Positions 1 to 11,172 of a stretch of DNA of 64,000 bases are shown here, piece by piece (the first letter of the stretch is position 1; each line of letters starts with the position of its first letter). Location of the stretch: the NCBI RefSeq assembly GCF_004798865.1, contig NW_025335589.1, positions 8,863,532 through 8,927,531 of the forward strand, written 5' to 3'. A program made the translations under genes and the position numbers. The notes below the pieces were generated by a model. It ran no database searches. It worked only from the letters and a program-made list of their open reading frames with translations, and had not been told where the DNA came from. The DNA is from Varanus komodoensis. Its lineage: Eukaryota; Chordata; Lepidosauria; Squamata; Varanidae.

Positions 1-10
1 CTGGAAGACA

Positions 11-37
11 GGAGGAGGAGGAGGAGGAGGAGGAGGA
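11..37. repeat. (GGA)n microsatellite
   Basis: Perfect run of GGA triplets at the very start of the window, followed by an AT-rich transition. It is simple-sequence DNA with no sign of a coding role. Confidence 0.95.
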
Positions 38-2606
38 TTATTATTTCAGTTCTGTGTCATGCAATAACTGAAGCTCTGTGGGCAGTTTACAACTGTTCAC
101 TCATGAGTCAGTGTGGTATAGTGATGAACTTGAACCAAGGACATCATATTCCTTGCAGATCTACTTGAAATCACCCAGTGAATTAGATCTTGATCTGTTC
201 CCTACCTGGTTCTACCTAGTTAAGCTATTCACAATCTCTGAGTATAACCTACCACATATGGTTGGTAGGAAGGGGGATTATCTCAAGAGAATAGTCCAGA
301 GATTCCTTATAGAAGGTTGTAACAGAAATGCGATAATAAACATTGCAGTTCATTTTCATGTTAGCTGTTTCTTAAAGTAACTTTTATAAAAAAATAATAA
401 TACCAAAGGGAGAACCTTTAAAACCCCAGATACATTTACTAATGAAGAATTATATTATTCATATTCTCATATTTGCCTTCTAGTTTAATATGAATATGTA
501 AAAACATTGACTGTTCATGAAGTATGAGATAATTTCCATAATGTGAAACTGTCTATTTTTATTAGTTTTTAAATAAGGATAAAAGAAGATAGTCTTATAG
601 AAGCCAATACAGACAAGGAAGAAAAAGAGCCCCTCTAATTTATTCTGACATTAGATTTACCTGATTAGTGGCCATTAAACACACATAGCTTAAAGTCATA
701 TGGAAATCCCTGCATAGATTCTACTACTGTGTAGCTTCCAAGAACTACCTATGCTGTTCTTATAACAGTGATTTTATTGCCATACATTCTGGTTTCCAGT
801 AGTGATTGCATGATAATTCTCTTGGATGTTTGGCAATCAAGAGTGGTTACCCAGTTTTGAAAGGTATTTTGTGAGTGCTTGAAGATCTTTTTTGTTATTT
901 GGCATATTCTAGGGCTCAGTCTCCAACACTAAAGTTTAGGACTAGGTCTGCAATTGTTAGAGCATAGAGAACTGTGAACTAAACTACACATTTAGAAAAA
1001 TCATGCAGTACCCATTCAACTTCAAGTGGAGGACCACATGTTGGGATACTACCCAAGTAAAACAAAGAAAAAACATCCCAGAATAAACAGAAGTACCACC
1101 TTGAGAAGGTTTGATTGACATCTCCAACCTAACATTCTAACTTTTCACATGCAGGTTACTTTTAATGGAAGACTGTTCCAATATGTGACTGTTGCCCCCT
1201 CTCAATGCATAGACAGACATATTTCTGGACATGCCATTTAGCTTTCACTTCAATATTCATAACAGTGTTCAATTTTCATTTAATGTTTTTCTTCCATTTT
1301 GGAGATTATTTCCTCAAATCTAAAAATGGCTGTGATCCTTAACAGTTCTTCCTCATTTAATTACAGTATATGTTAAATGTATTAAACATACATTAAATAC
1401 TGTTACAGGGTTTCATAGCATCAGGCTAGAACAATTTAAATGCTAAAAAGCAAAGAGAAGCAACAGTGAGCAATTTCTGCCCTCACTGGTCAGTGCGGGA
1501 GGTTTAAGTCTCTGCATTGTGACAGGAGATAGTGGAAGGAAAAAGGGTTTCCATAACCCATTCCATATACTGTTCATTAATTGGACACCGCATTTAAGTT
1601 TTGCAAGTGATTATGGCTTAAATGCATACATTTAAAAAAAATTCTTCCCACAAAATATTAACTGCATGGATTTTAGTTTAAAATCCTCCATATTGCCATG
1701 GTTTCCTGGTTGATAAGCAAAACTCTCAGTTAATGGCTAGGAAGAGATTAGGCAGCTCAGTCAACTTACATTTCTACTAATTACATTTTAAAGTTTTGTT
1801 TTTATTTTCCTCTCCTCTAATACTGTGAATAGAGGAAAGAATGAATTGTTCTTTCTTTATATACGATATTAATCATACCCACCTTTGTTAGCTCTTGGGC
1901 TTGGGACATCCATGCATCAGAATAAGAACACTGAGGTGCACATTGGCATGGCTGCTATGATTTGCCCTTAACTTAGTCATGATGATTTCTATTTGCCCCC
2001 CTGAAATTCTATCACACAAATACATGTACATTAACAAGCCAGCCAAGTGGAGTTTAAGGGACAGTTCACATGATCACCAAGCGATTAACAAGTCATGGTG
2101 GCTTCTTTACCATGCTGTGTGTGCTGGTCATATGCCAACCTGATTTATTGAGTTACCCCCACTAGTTCAGTTAGTCATCGCACTCAAATCAGATGAGGGC
2201 GGGTTGTTCTGGGTCTTAACAAATCACCCTGGACCTCTGTTCTGTTGCAGGTTCTGGGGTGGCTTGTTCACCAGAGGAAAAACCCACCCCTGCAGGGTTT
2301 GGATGGAATGGTAAGCTGTGCCAGTGAGGGTAACTGAGCAAGTCAGGCCAACACACAACCACAGCATAGTTAACTGAGGATTGTTGATAGTGCTGGCCAT
2401 CATGAGAACTAGGTTAGGGTGGATGGATTGGTTGTCTTTAATCACAACAATTAAAAAAACAACAACTATTTCTCTGTTGCTCTGTCCTAAGAAGGTCCCA
2501 TTCCCAGGACAAATATGCCCATGGAGGTGATAATCAAATAATCTTCCTACTACTTCCTGCTAAAGGATGGAATCTCTCATTAGCCCTATTTCCAAAAGTC
2601 AGACTT
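38..2606. other. Unassigned non-coding stretch
   Basis: No gene or confidently named repeat is seen. The DNA is AT-rich with short chance frames only. At about 2055-2115 there is a stretch (GTTCACATGATCACCAAGC onward, with CATGGTGGC) that resembles the MITE family seen at 14691-15187 and 44992-45435, but it is too short to call. Confidence 0.5.
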
Positions 2607-2664
2607 ATAAGATAATGCCTGTTTTAAATCTCTAGATAAGATAATGCCTGTTTTAAATCTCTAG
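2607..2664. repeat. Perfect 29-bp tandem duplication
   Basis: The 29-base unit that begins ATAAGATAATGCCTG and ends AAATCTCTAG occurs twice back to back (2607-2635 and 2636-2664) with no mismatch. Perfect identity suggests a recent duplication or an assembly slip. Confidence 0.95.
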
Positions 2665-4684
2665 AAATAAATGGACTTTTGCCAGAGTCCAGTGAGCACA
2701 AAGCGCTGGAGACTGCCAAGCCAGAAACCTCAAGTCTGAATCAACAAGTGCAAATCCAAGTCCAGCTTCAGTTCTGGGCCAACATACTTACCTCCCAGGG
2801 CTCCACAACCAATGGAGCCAGTGCAGGCATTGTACCTGGCGTGAACTCTTGGGTGGGTAGAGGAGTGATTGGTTCCAGCTCATTGGCCTGCCCCTTTAAA
2901 GGCTTTCCGTTTCATAGGAAGGGATGCAGCATAGGAAGGACTCCTGGAGTGAAGCACACAAGGCTTCAGTCTGGTCTCAGACCTAGCTGGAACCAGTTGT
3001 ATGCTAGGAGCTCTCCCTGGTGCTGTGACATCTTGCTGCACTGAGCCCTGCTGGCTTCTGCTTTGGATCAAGAAAAGACACAATAATTACCAATGCAGGG
3101 ATCTCAGCTGAGTGCAGCTAGCCAGGCAAATTCATAATTTGAGACAACTGTTTTCAAACGTAAGCAGCTTCACCAGAAGCGGGGGGCTCTAACATTCCGT
3201 CTCCCTGCTTCATAGAGGTGCAGTTGTAAGCTGTTCCCAAACAGGCCCATGCCATTATTAAATCTAGCAATACCCCAGAAGTAGAAATTATCTTTTTAAA
3301 GTTACTGTATGAGAGGGCACCAGGAAATGTGATTAGCACAACCAAAGGCTGGAACATATCTCTGTTTTTTCCTTGTTCTTTTAGTGAAGGGATGCTTAAC
3401 CGAGGAAGCCCAGAAGGATGAAGCTACACTGGCTCAGTCAAAATCCAGCTGCATGAGGCCATACTGGGCCAGCCAAAATCCGGCAATGCTTAGGGCATAA
3501 CCAAATCATAAGCTCTTCAGTTTCCCTTTCAAGTCTTTCCAATCTGGACTTGGAGCAATAGCTTTGGCAATGTTCACGGAGCCAAGGCAAAGCATGTCAA
3601 CACGCTTCAAAACAGCACACATGTGGTGCAACAGAACTGAGAAAACAAAATGAGAGAGAGAGAACATTCCAAGTTGGGACAATGTCCAAACCTGGTTTAG
3701 ATTTCCTAGCATGACCTGCTCCTGATTACAATACTTTCAGGTAGCAGACTTCTGAATGAGCACAGCTCATTATTTTATTAGCCATGGAAGAGACATCCTT
3801 TGGGGATAGATGGATGCAGAGCATATCCTTTTTTACTCTCAGATAAACAGTGATCTTTGAGTCCATTATCTCCTTGCTGACAAATTCACCCAATATACTG
3901 TAAGTAGTTTTAATTACATCTTGGGCTCTATTTAATTGTCTGGTTTGCTGCTGCTGACAGGGAGACAGGTTCATACATATAATTCTTTTCCCAAGCTCTT
4001 TGTGGCATGCTGCTTGAGTATAACAGGTATTTGCTATGCATCCTTCTTTCCTGGTCAGTTCTGTTGATTGTAAGGCAGTTTAAAATGAATAGTTATATGC
4101 AAGAATAAGCTGGAATATACAATATAGAAAAGATAGTCTAAAGTATTTACCAAGGACACAAGAAAAGAAAGGCAATTATGTGTCCCCAAATAGAATATTA
4201 CCAAATGCTGGAAAAATATTTTGCCCAATGTGCTTCAAAAAACATTTAGTACACTATTTGTGGTAACCGTTGAGGTATGTTTACAGGTTTTAGAATCATT
4301 TTGGCACTGATACTTTAATTTTGTGCCCTGAAGAAGGCAAGATTTTCCAAAATGTGTTTGGTATAGTAAAAGATGTTTAAGTGCCTAAGAATATTTTCTC
4401 TCCAATTTAAGTCCAGATGCTATCCTGGCTTCTGCCTCTCCTCTAGTTGCGATTGTTGTCAAAGAGAAACTTTACACCAAAAAGAACACTTGGTCGTAAG
4501 ATTTTAAATCTGGAGAAACTAGGCAATAATTAACCTGAATCCTGAAGAGGAGTTTTTTCTGTGCAAAAAAATTTAGCTTGAATTTAGATGGTAGGGAGTG
4601 GAGGAGAAGACAAAACCTGAGTCTAAAATGCAGGAATGTCATGTAGACCTCCCCACAATGTTTAGGACTGCTTGATGATACACA
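2665..4684. other. Unassigned non-coding stretch
   Basis: No gene recognised. A 121-residue open frame at 2679-3044 has no domain I know and is probably chance. A 22-base imperfect repeat occurs at 3428-3449 and 3463-3484 (ACTGG.TCAGTCAAAATCCAGC type). The remainder shows nothing identifiable. Confidence 0.5.
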
Positions 4685-4803
4685 TTCTCTCTCTGCTTCT
4701 CTCTCTCTCTTCTGCTTCTGCTTCTGCTTCTGCTTCTGCTTCTGCTTCTGCTTCTGCTTCTTCTTCTTCTTCTTCTTCTTCTTCTTCTTCTTTTTTTTTT
4801 TTT
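4685..4803. repeat. Compound microsatellite CT / CTTCTG / CTT / T
   Basis: A CT-rich lead-in passes into repeated CTTCTG hexamers (about 4709-4760), then CTT triplets (about 4757-4790), then a T run. The tract lacks stops in several frames on both strands, which creates artefact proteins of poly-Ser, poly-Lys and Arg-Ser type. These are not genes. Confidence 0.97.
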
Positions 4804-5119
4804 GACAAAGATGATGGAACCCTGTTCCATGGCTGCCATTTTCCTGCCTATCAAAATGCCCTAGATTCATTCCTGCCATCCCCTCCCTACCAAGAAGTTC
4901 CACAAACTATCTGAAAAAACTGCCCACCTAGATGTGCTTCCTGTGAATTTCACTGATTGCAGCTGAGTTGTCAGTGAGTGACTGCAAATAAGATCTTGGT
5001 GCTGTAGTGAAGAACTCATAAAATAAAAATGTTTACTCAGCTAAGAAAAAGACAAAGTATTTTTTATTATTTATTTCATTTTTGTTTTAAATCCATGCTA
5101 GAAGTCATTAGGAAAGGAA
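4804..5119. other. Unassigned non-coding stretch
   Basis: Short non-coding interval between the microsatellite and the CR1 remnant. Nothing identifiable is seen. Confidence 0.5.
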
Positions 5120-5690
5120 TTAAAAATAAAAATGACAATACTATTACACGTGTATATAGTGCAACTATATTTGGAATACTGTATTCAGCTCTGGTAGCTG
5201 CATCTGAAAAAGGATATTGTGGAGCTGGAAAAGCAGCCAAAATTATCAGCACACCTGAACAATTTTCCTACAAGAAAAGATCTTGGTGTATGGAACATTT
5301 CAATCTGGAAAAAAAGCGAGTAAAAGAGGACTGATGGAGGTTTAAGAAGAAAAAAACTGTGATGAAAAGAAAGTGGATAGATAGATAATTTTCTCCCGAA
5401 GTCATTGAATGAAGCTGCATGGTGGGAGAGCTAGGACAGGAAATAAGAAATACTTCATACTTCAGGCTCCATGGAATGGTAATATATATATTTAAATCAA
5501 ATAAATAAATGGTTCAGCTTCATGCAGTGCATAGTTAAACTGTAGGATTAGCTGTTGCAAGATGTGACAGTCACTAACTGAGACAGCTTTAAGAGGAAAT
5601 TATACATATTCATGAAGAATAAGACTATCAAGAGTTACCAGCCTCCAGAATTCTCATCAGCATGCCTTGGAATACCAGTTGTGTTGAAAC
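5120..5690 (+). mobile_element. CR1 LINE remnant (3' RT region and tail), old
   Basis: The plus strand carries recognisable CR1 phrases in order: GGAATACTGTATTCAGCTCTGG, then AAAAAGGATATTGTGGAGCTGG (quoted here only as short landmarks), the Trp-Gly-rich block, GAAAGTGGATAGATAGATAA, CAATGAAGCTGCATGG-like text, then GCATAGTTAAACTGTAGGA near 5530. A stretch at about 5465-5515 does not fit and may be an insertion. It is heavily decayed, with no intact frame. The class is confident; the subfamily is not known. Confidence 0.75.
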
Positions 5691-7679
5691 CAGAGTAAAA
5701 AACACTTGCTTTCACTGTCCTATTTCTGTGTCTCTCAGACATTCTTCACTGGTTACTGTAAGCAATTTAGTGTGAAATCTTTTTGGTTCTTCTTATGTCC
5801 CTGTGTTAATGAGATAGTGAATTGGGGAACATTAATTCATGTAGTCCTAGTAATAATAGGAATTTTACAAGTTGTGCACATGTAATTTCACCCATGACTT
5901 GGAGTTGTGGGAATGAACGTACTCACAGAGTCTAGGGCACTCACACAGTTGATGAGTACAGTAAAAGAAGTTTGAAGTTTAGCTCTAGCCTGCTTTTTTC
6001 CAGTGTCTGGAGCAACTGCTGTTGTCCACTCTCATTGTTCAGAAGTGAAGGGCTAAACAGGAACTGGACAGAGATGCCCCTCTGCATCTTCCACTTACAC
6101 TGGCAGTGGATGTGCTGAATCTTAGGACCTTCCTCCAGATGACTGGGTCTTGCTGGGGACAAGCTAAGTCATAATCAAATTGCTGCAGGGAAGCCTTACA
6201 GAAAGATGTGGGTACCATATATTTAGGTACTTGAGGCAAAAAATCCAAATCCATGTTTGTCTTTTGTTGGGTTTTTTTAATCATTGTGTATTATAAATGC
6301 TTGAACTAAGTTCATATGCAAGTTCATGTTCTGGAACAGCACATTGGTGTTAACCACCTTAAGTATCATGTTGGGGATGGTTTTGCAGGTAGAAATGCAA
6401 GTGTAGAACTCAGTCAACCAATCAACTTATCAACCAATCCATCAGATGTGACCAAATATAACAATCTAAAGAATGAGAGGGGGGTGGATGGGGGGGGTGG
6501 ATTCTGTTGCTTTTAAATGGTACTCCAGCATTTGTCGTATGAAGCAGACTGCCTCATATCACCCAACAGTAGGACTGGCCCCAGTTCCAAGCATCTTTAC
6601 CTAGAAAATCTGACACAGGAGGGAGTTCAGACATATTTTCCCACATACTACCAGATCAACTGCAATTTCCTAGCACAAATGTTTCCTATCCCCACTCCAA
6701 TTCACCCCAACAACTTGGAAAGAAATATCCCCAAGTGTTGTTGCATCTTGTGGAAGCAAGTTCTCACCACAGATTCCCCCCCCCCCCCCAACTGCAGCCA
6801 TCTCCAAGCTCCACACCTTCCTTTTCTCTCAAGATCTTCTCTCAAGATCAAAAGAAGCTTGCTTGGGAGAGCTATGCTAGTCTCCAAAGCATCCAAACAT
6901 TTCTGCAACCCTTTTCTTCTTTATAATAATTTTGCTTTCCATACATGGAATTCTTCTTATGGGTTTTTGTTTTTCATGTGGTTGCCATTCCACTCCCACC
7001 TTCCAAATTCCCTGCAGCCGCTCAAACACATAATTTTCTAAAGTATATGTTCTTAAAATTAAAGGTTATATTTCAGCTGTAATACTGAACAAGCTTACCT
7101 GGCAGTTCAAAAGATTCCATTGTATTTTTAAAAAATCAACGATATAAAAGCACATATTGAAATTAGTTGGCCATGTGTTCCCTTTTAGAGAACAGTCCTC
7201 TATTTGAAGGGCTGACAGTGGTTCCTCCTTTTTTTGAAGGCATCCTCTATTTGAACGACTATCTAGTCCAAGTCTAGTATAAACATAAGGAAACATTTGG
7301 GGAATTGCTGGGCCTGAAGGTTGTTTGCCAACAGTATCTGGCACTTGTGCACTGCAAGGTACACAGGTCACCTACCTGGCCAGTCCTCCATGCCAATGTG
7401 AGATATGGTGTATTCCCATTTAAATTAATTGTAATAATTATTCCCACATATGCATCTACACATACAAATTTTTATGCAAATTGACTCCTTCCTTTGTGCT
7501 CTTTTTCCCTATCTTAATACAACCATAATGCTGCAGCTTTCTCATCTGCATAATCTCTTCCATCCCTTCTCCTCCCTTGGCTCATGTAAATAAATACATG
7601 TATGCTTGCACACTTGCATCACTTCATCACTGCCCTGAGATCAAGGGATCTGCAACTTGAACTAATATATGTAAGTAGG
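5691..7679. other. Unassigned stretch with a poly-C run
   Basis: A 14-base C run lies at 6776-6789. The longest frame (6517-7041, plus, 174 residues) passes through the C run, shows no domain and has no splice or promoter support, so it is treated as chance. Nothing else can be named. Confidence 0.5.
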
Positions 7680-8303
7680 ACTTAGAAACCTGCTGAATAT
7701 GAGTCAACAATGTGATGTGACTGCAAAAAGGACAAATGCTATTTTAGGCTGCATTAACAGAAGCATTACTTCCAAATCCCAGGAAGTACTAGTTCTCCTT
7801 TACTCAGCCCTGGTTAGGCCTCCTCTATTGTGTCCAGCTCTGGGCACCACTGTTTAAGAAAGATGCATACAAGCTGGAAGGGGATCAGAGGAAGGCAACA
7901 AGGATGATCCAGGGGCTGGAAACAAAGCCCTGTGAGGAGAGATGGAAGGAACTGGGCATGTTTAGCCTTGAGAAGAGAAGACTGAGGGGAGATATGATAA
8001 CAATTTTCAAGTACATAAAAGGTTGTCACAAAGAGAAAGGTCAGGATCTCTTCTCAGTCATCCCAGAGTGCAGGACATGGAAGCCAGATTCAGGCTAGAA
8101 AAGTTTCCTGACTGTGGGAGCAGTACAACAATGGAACCAATGGCCTAGAGAGGTTGTGGGCTCTTCCATGGTAGAAGCATATAAGATACAACTGGACATC
8201 CATCTGAGAGGGATAGTTTAACTTGGTGTCCTGCACTGAGAAGGGGGCTGGACCTAATGGCCTTCTGCCCCCTCTCAACTCTACTGTCCTATGATTCTAT
8301 GAC
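7680..8303 (+). mobile_element. CR1 LINE, 3' end
   Basis: A clear CR1 3' segment of about 620 bases. Landmarks include TTTTAGGCTGCATTAACAG, TCTATTGTGTCCAGCTCTGG, GAGGAAGGCAACAAGGATGA, TTTAGCCTTGAGAAGAGAAG and GACTGAGGGGAGATATGATA. It ends in the CR1 terminal ATTCTATGA motif (TATGATTCTATGAC at about 8290-8303), so the 3' end is intact while the 5' side is truncated as usual for this family. A 64-residue frame at 7904-8098 (EEKRRLRGDMITIFKYIKG type) is the RT C-terminal remnant. Better preserved than the copies at 5120 and 9225, hence probably younger. Confidence 0.9.
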
Positions 8304-9224
8304 ACAAGGAAGAAGAGCCAACCCAAGATGTTTTAAACCCTTAGCCATATACAAATGCTGACCAAATCAGCACTGTTGGCAGTAGAAAAATGTCCTCCTT
8401 AAGACCTTAATACAGCAGTCTAGTGTATAGGATGCAAGGTAGGTGGCAGAGTATACAAAGAATTTTGTCCTCCCAAAAACTTATTGGCCCTCACCATCTC
8501 AACATCTGCTGTCTGAGACAGCTGCCCATCTGTCTAATGAGAGGGTTGGCTTTGGGGAATAATTAACTTCGTTGAAGTAGAACACCTACTTATTTAAGAA
8601 ATTGAAGTTTCAAAAAGATGTGAAAAGCATGGGAAGGAACATTGTGAACTTTTCTATTGTAAACTTTTATGAGACAGAATGAATTCACCGTTTCTCATTT
8701 AAACTGAAAGAACAACAAAAGACCAGCAGGATAAGAATGTTTGTTGCTGTAGGCTTTGTATCCACAAGAGGGAAATCAGAATTCATACATATCAGAATTG
8801 TGTGGGAGCAAGTGCCAGAAGAAATTTCATACCAGTTCACACAAATTTCCCTTAAAAATCCACATGGAAGGCCTGGTTGGCTACATTTTTTTAAACACAG
8901 ATGCATCCACTGAAAAGTTACTTAAAGCAAATTTGGGAAACAAAGAATATCTTTGTAAAACTAGGAATCCTTTGGCAAATCCATTGTTAAGAAAAGTGTA
9001 TTAACATAGGATGGATCCTCTGGGATGATGGAAAAGATCAGAGTTTAGCCTGGTGGAGAATGAAACAGATCCAAAAAGTCTCCCTTTTGGGAGAACCTGT
9101 GTGAGAACCAGCACCCTACTATGCTTCCCTTGTTTTGATATATTAATGCACCCACACCTAAAATGTTTGCATGAAGGCTAATTCATATGGTTAAACAACC
9201 GTTGTGAAAATTAGGTGATGAGTG
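8304..9224. other. Unassigned stretch
   Basis: No gene recognised. At about 8505-8560 the text TGTCTGAGACAGCTGCC... followed by TAATGAGAGGGTTGGC resembles the end of a hAT-type repeat that I remember from lizards, but no partner end or target duplication is visible. The 82-residue frame at 8756-9004 shows no known domain. Confidence 0.4.
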
Positions 9225-9455
9225 CAGAATTCATCATGGGATGATGGAAGAGAAACCATGGAGCTGAACATTATCAATGCCTTCTCATCATAACGGCTAT
9301 ATATTACCTCCAGAATTGGCGCAACATACCTCTGTAGGAAGGTTGCTAGAAACACAAAGGGGAGACTGCAGGTGCATGCATTTCCTGCTTATGGACTTAC
9401 CACAGGCTGCCCACTGCACGAACAGAATGCTGGACTAGATAATCCACTTGGTTGT
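9225..9455 (+). mobile_element. CR1/L3-like LINE 3' tail, old
   Basis: Decayed but readable 3' tail: ACGGCTATATATTACCTCC, then AAACACAAAGGGGAGACTG, TTTCCTGCTTATGGACTTAC, CCACAGGCTGCCCACTG and GAACAGAATGCTGGACTAGA. These match the tail block of the reptile CR1 subgroup that ends in a GGCCTGATCC-type motif, which differs from the ATTCTATGA subgroup at 7680-8303. Confidence 0.75.
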
Positions 9456-9792
9456 TGTTGCAGGGGGAGTGTATCGACTCTGGCTTTTATTCAGAACATT
9501 AAAGTGGCTGTCCATGGTGCTGAGCCCTAGCCTCAAATAGATTCAGTGCCACAGACAGCCTCCACTGCCTTTGATATGGTTCAACATAGCTCTGCACATG
9601 TTTATGCCACCGCAGAAGTACCAAGGACAGTGGAAATGGGATGTAAGTTGCTAGCTGGATACACACTGAAGCTCTTACATGACTTCTTCACCACTGCCAG
9701 CATTCTGGTTTGGTTATGTGAATCTGCCCAGTGCTTGTCTGGTCTCTGAATTCTATTATCTAGTCTATTATCAGGGAGCAGTCCATGCATAG
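9456..9792. other. Unassigned stretch
   Basis: Nothing identifiable. A short frame at 9546-9749 shows no domain. Confidence 0.5.
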
Positions 9793-9890
9793 AAAGACCT
9801 CATTTCAGATTCTGCACAGACATGAAATTTAATGGGTAAACATGGGCCAATCACTACTATCAAACTAGGTTGTGAGTGAGGAGAAACTGA
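9793..9890 (+). mobile_element. MIR-like tRNA SINE fragment
   Basis: Plus-strand core piece: GACATGAAATTTAATGGGT, then ACATGGGCCAATCACT and a degraded CTCAGCCTAACC-type block. This corresponds to the GCCATGAA...GGGTGACCTTGGGCCAGTCAC core of the squamate MIR-like SINE. Short and diverged, so only moderately sure. Confidence 0.45.
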
Positions 9891-10080
9891 AACAGGGAAG
9901 GAAATCTTGAATATTGCCCTGTGCTTCTTGGAGGAATGATGGGATAGATGTAGTAATAATTTTATGACAGAGTACCTCAGCAAACTCAGATTCTTGCAGC
10001 TCAATAAAGATTCTTTCTGTATCATTCTCTAGACAAAGAGGGCTATATATAATAATGCTTGCTCCAAAAATGGTTTTATG

Positions 10081-10936
10081 TTGGTTGGCTTGAAACTCAA
10101 TATTAAGAAAACTAAGATCATGGCTTTGGGTCCTATCACTTCCTGGCAAATAGATGGGGAAGAAATGGAGGTAGTGACAGATTTTATTTTCCTGGGCTCC
10201 AAGATCACTGCAGATGGGAACTGCAGCCAAGAAATTAAAGGAAAGCTATGGCAAATCTAGACAGCATACTAAAAAGCAGAGACATCACCCTGCTGACAAA
10301 AGTGCATATAGTCAAGGCTATGGTTTTCCCAGTTGCAATGTATGGCTGTGAAAGCTGGACCATAAGGAAGGCTGAGTGGCAAAGAATTGCTTCTCCAGCA
10401 CCACCTTTGAATTGTGGTGCTGGAGGAGACTCCTGCAAGTCCCTTGGACCGCAAGGCGATCAAACCGGTCAGTCCTAGAGGAGATCAACCCTGACTGCTC
10501 TTTAGAAGGCCAGATACTGAAGATGAAACTCAAATACTTTGGCCACCTGATGAGAAGGAAGGACTCCCAGGAGAAGAGCNNNNNNNNNNNNNNNNNNNNN
10601 NNNNNNNNNNNNNNNNNNNNNNNNNNNNNNNNNNNNNNNNNNNNNNNNNNNNNNNNNNNNNNNNNNNNNNNNNNNNNNNCCTGAAGATGAAACTCAAATA
10701 CTTTGGCCACCTGATGAGAAGGAAGGACTCCCTGGAGAAGAGCCTAATGCCGGGAACAATAGATGGCAAAAGAAGAAGGGGACGGCAGAGGATGAGGTGG
10801 CTAGATGGAGTCACTGAAGTAGTCGGCGTGAGCTTAAGTGGACTCCGGGGGATGGTGGAGGACAGGAAGGCCTGGAGGAATGTTGTCCATGGGGTCGCGA
10901 TGGGTTGGACGCGACTCTGCAATGAACAACAACAAA
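10081..10936 (+). mobile_element. BovB (RTE) LINE, 5'-truncated 3' end of ORF2
   Basis: Translated segments match the C-terminal end of the BovB reverse-transcriptase protein, in order: GLKLNIKKTKIM and SWQIDGEEMEVVTDFIFLGS (10081-10257), ANLDSILKSRDITL and MVFPVAMYGCESWTI (10250-10370), FELWCWRRLLQVPWTARRSN (about 10403-10465), MKLKYFGHLMRRKDS (twice, either side of the gap), and GKRRRGRQRMRWLDG...AWRNVVHGVAMGWTRLCN (10765-10925). It ends in the typical AATGAACAACAACAA tail. Relative to the family there is a short loss near 10245 and a frame change near 10385, so it is dead. It is interrupted by a 100-base N gap. BovB is common in squamates and supports the organism call. Confidence 0.95.
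10580..10679. other. Assembly gap (100 N) inside BovB with duplicated flanks
   Basis: Exactly 100 N. The 63 bases before it (10517-10579) are repeated after it (10681-10743) with a single A/T difference. 100 N is the conventional length for a gap of unknown size. The duplicated flank suggests that two contigs overlap here and were not merged, so the real gap could be zero or negative. Confidence 0.9.
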
Positions 10937-10942
10937 TCATTA

Positions 10943-11172
10943 TTTATTTATTCTTACCTTTATAACCCACCACAAGTGATTAATCTAGTCTTCCTACTCT
11001 CCATTTATCCTCACAGGAACCCTGTGAGGTAGGTTAGGCTGAGACTCAGTGTCTAGCCCATAGTCACCCACGGGGCTTCTCCTATCCAAGCACCTATAAC
11101 CTGTGCAGGGCCTATAACTGGGACCTCCCAAGTGCCAGTCCAGTACTCTAAGCACAACACTGGGCTGTAGGC
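10943..11172 (-). mobile_element. MIR-like tRNA SINE, reverse orientation
   Basis: Reads as the complement of a MIR-like SINE: CTTTATAACCCACCAC near its tail, then CCATTTATCCTCACAGGAA, CCCTGTGAGGTAGGTTAGGC, TGAGACTCAGTG, TAGTCACCCACGGGG, and a degraded tRNA head with AGTCCAGTACTCTAAGC. It starts about seven bases after the BovB tail, so the two insertions abut. Confidence 0.8.

Noticed and set aside
4472-4914. Poly-Lys, poly-Arg-Ser and poly-Ser proteins
   Set aside because: They are translations of the CTTCTG/CTT/T microsatellite.
6517-7041. 174-residue open frame on the plus strand
   Set aside because: Runs through a 14-base C run, shows no domain and has no splice or promoter context.
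8505-8560. Possible hAT right end
   Set aside because: No matching left end found; similarity is from memory only.
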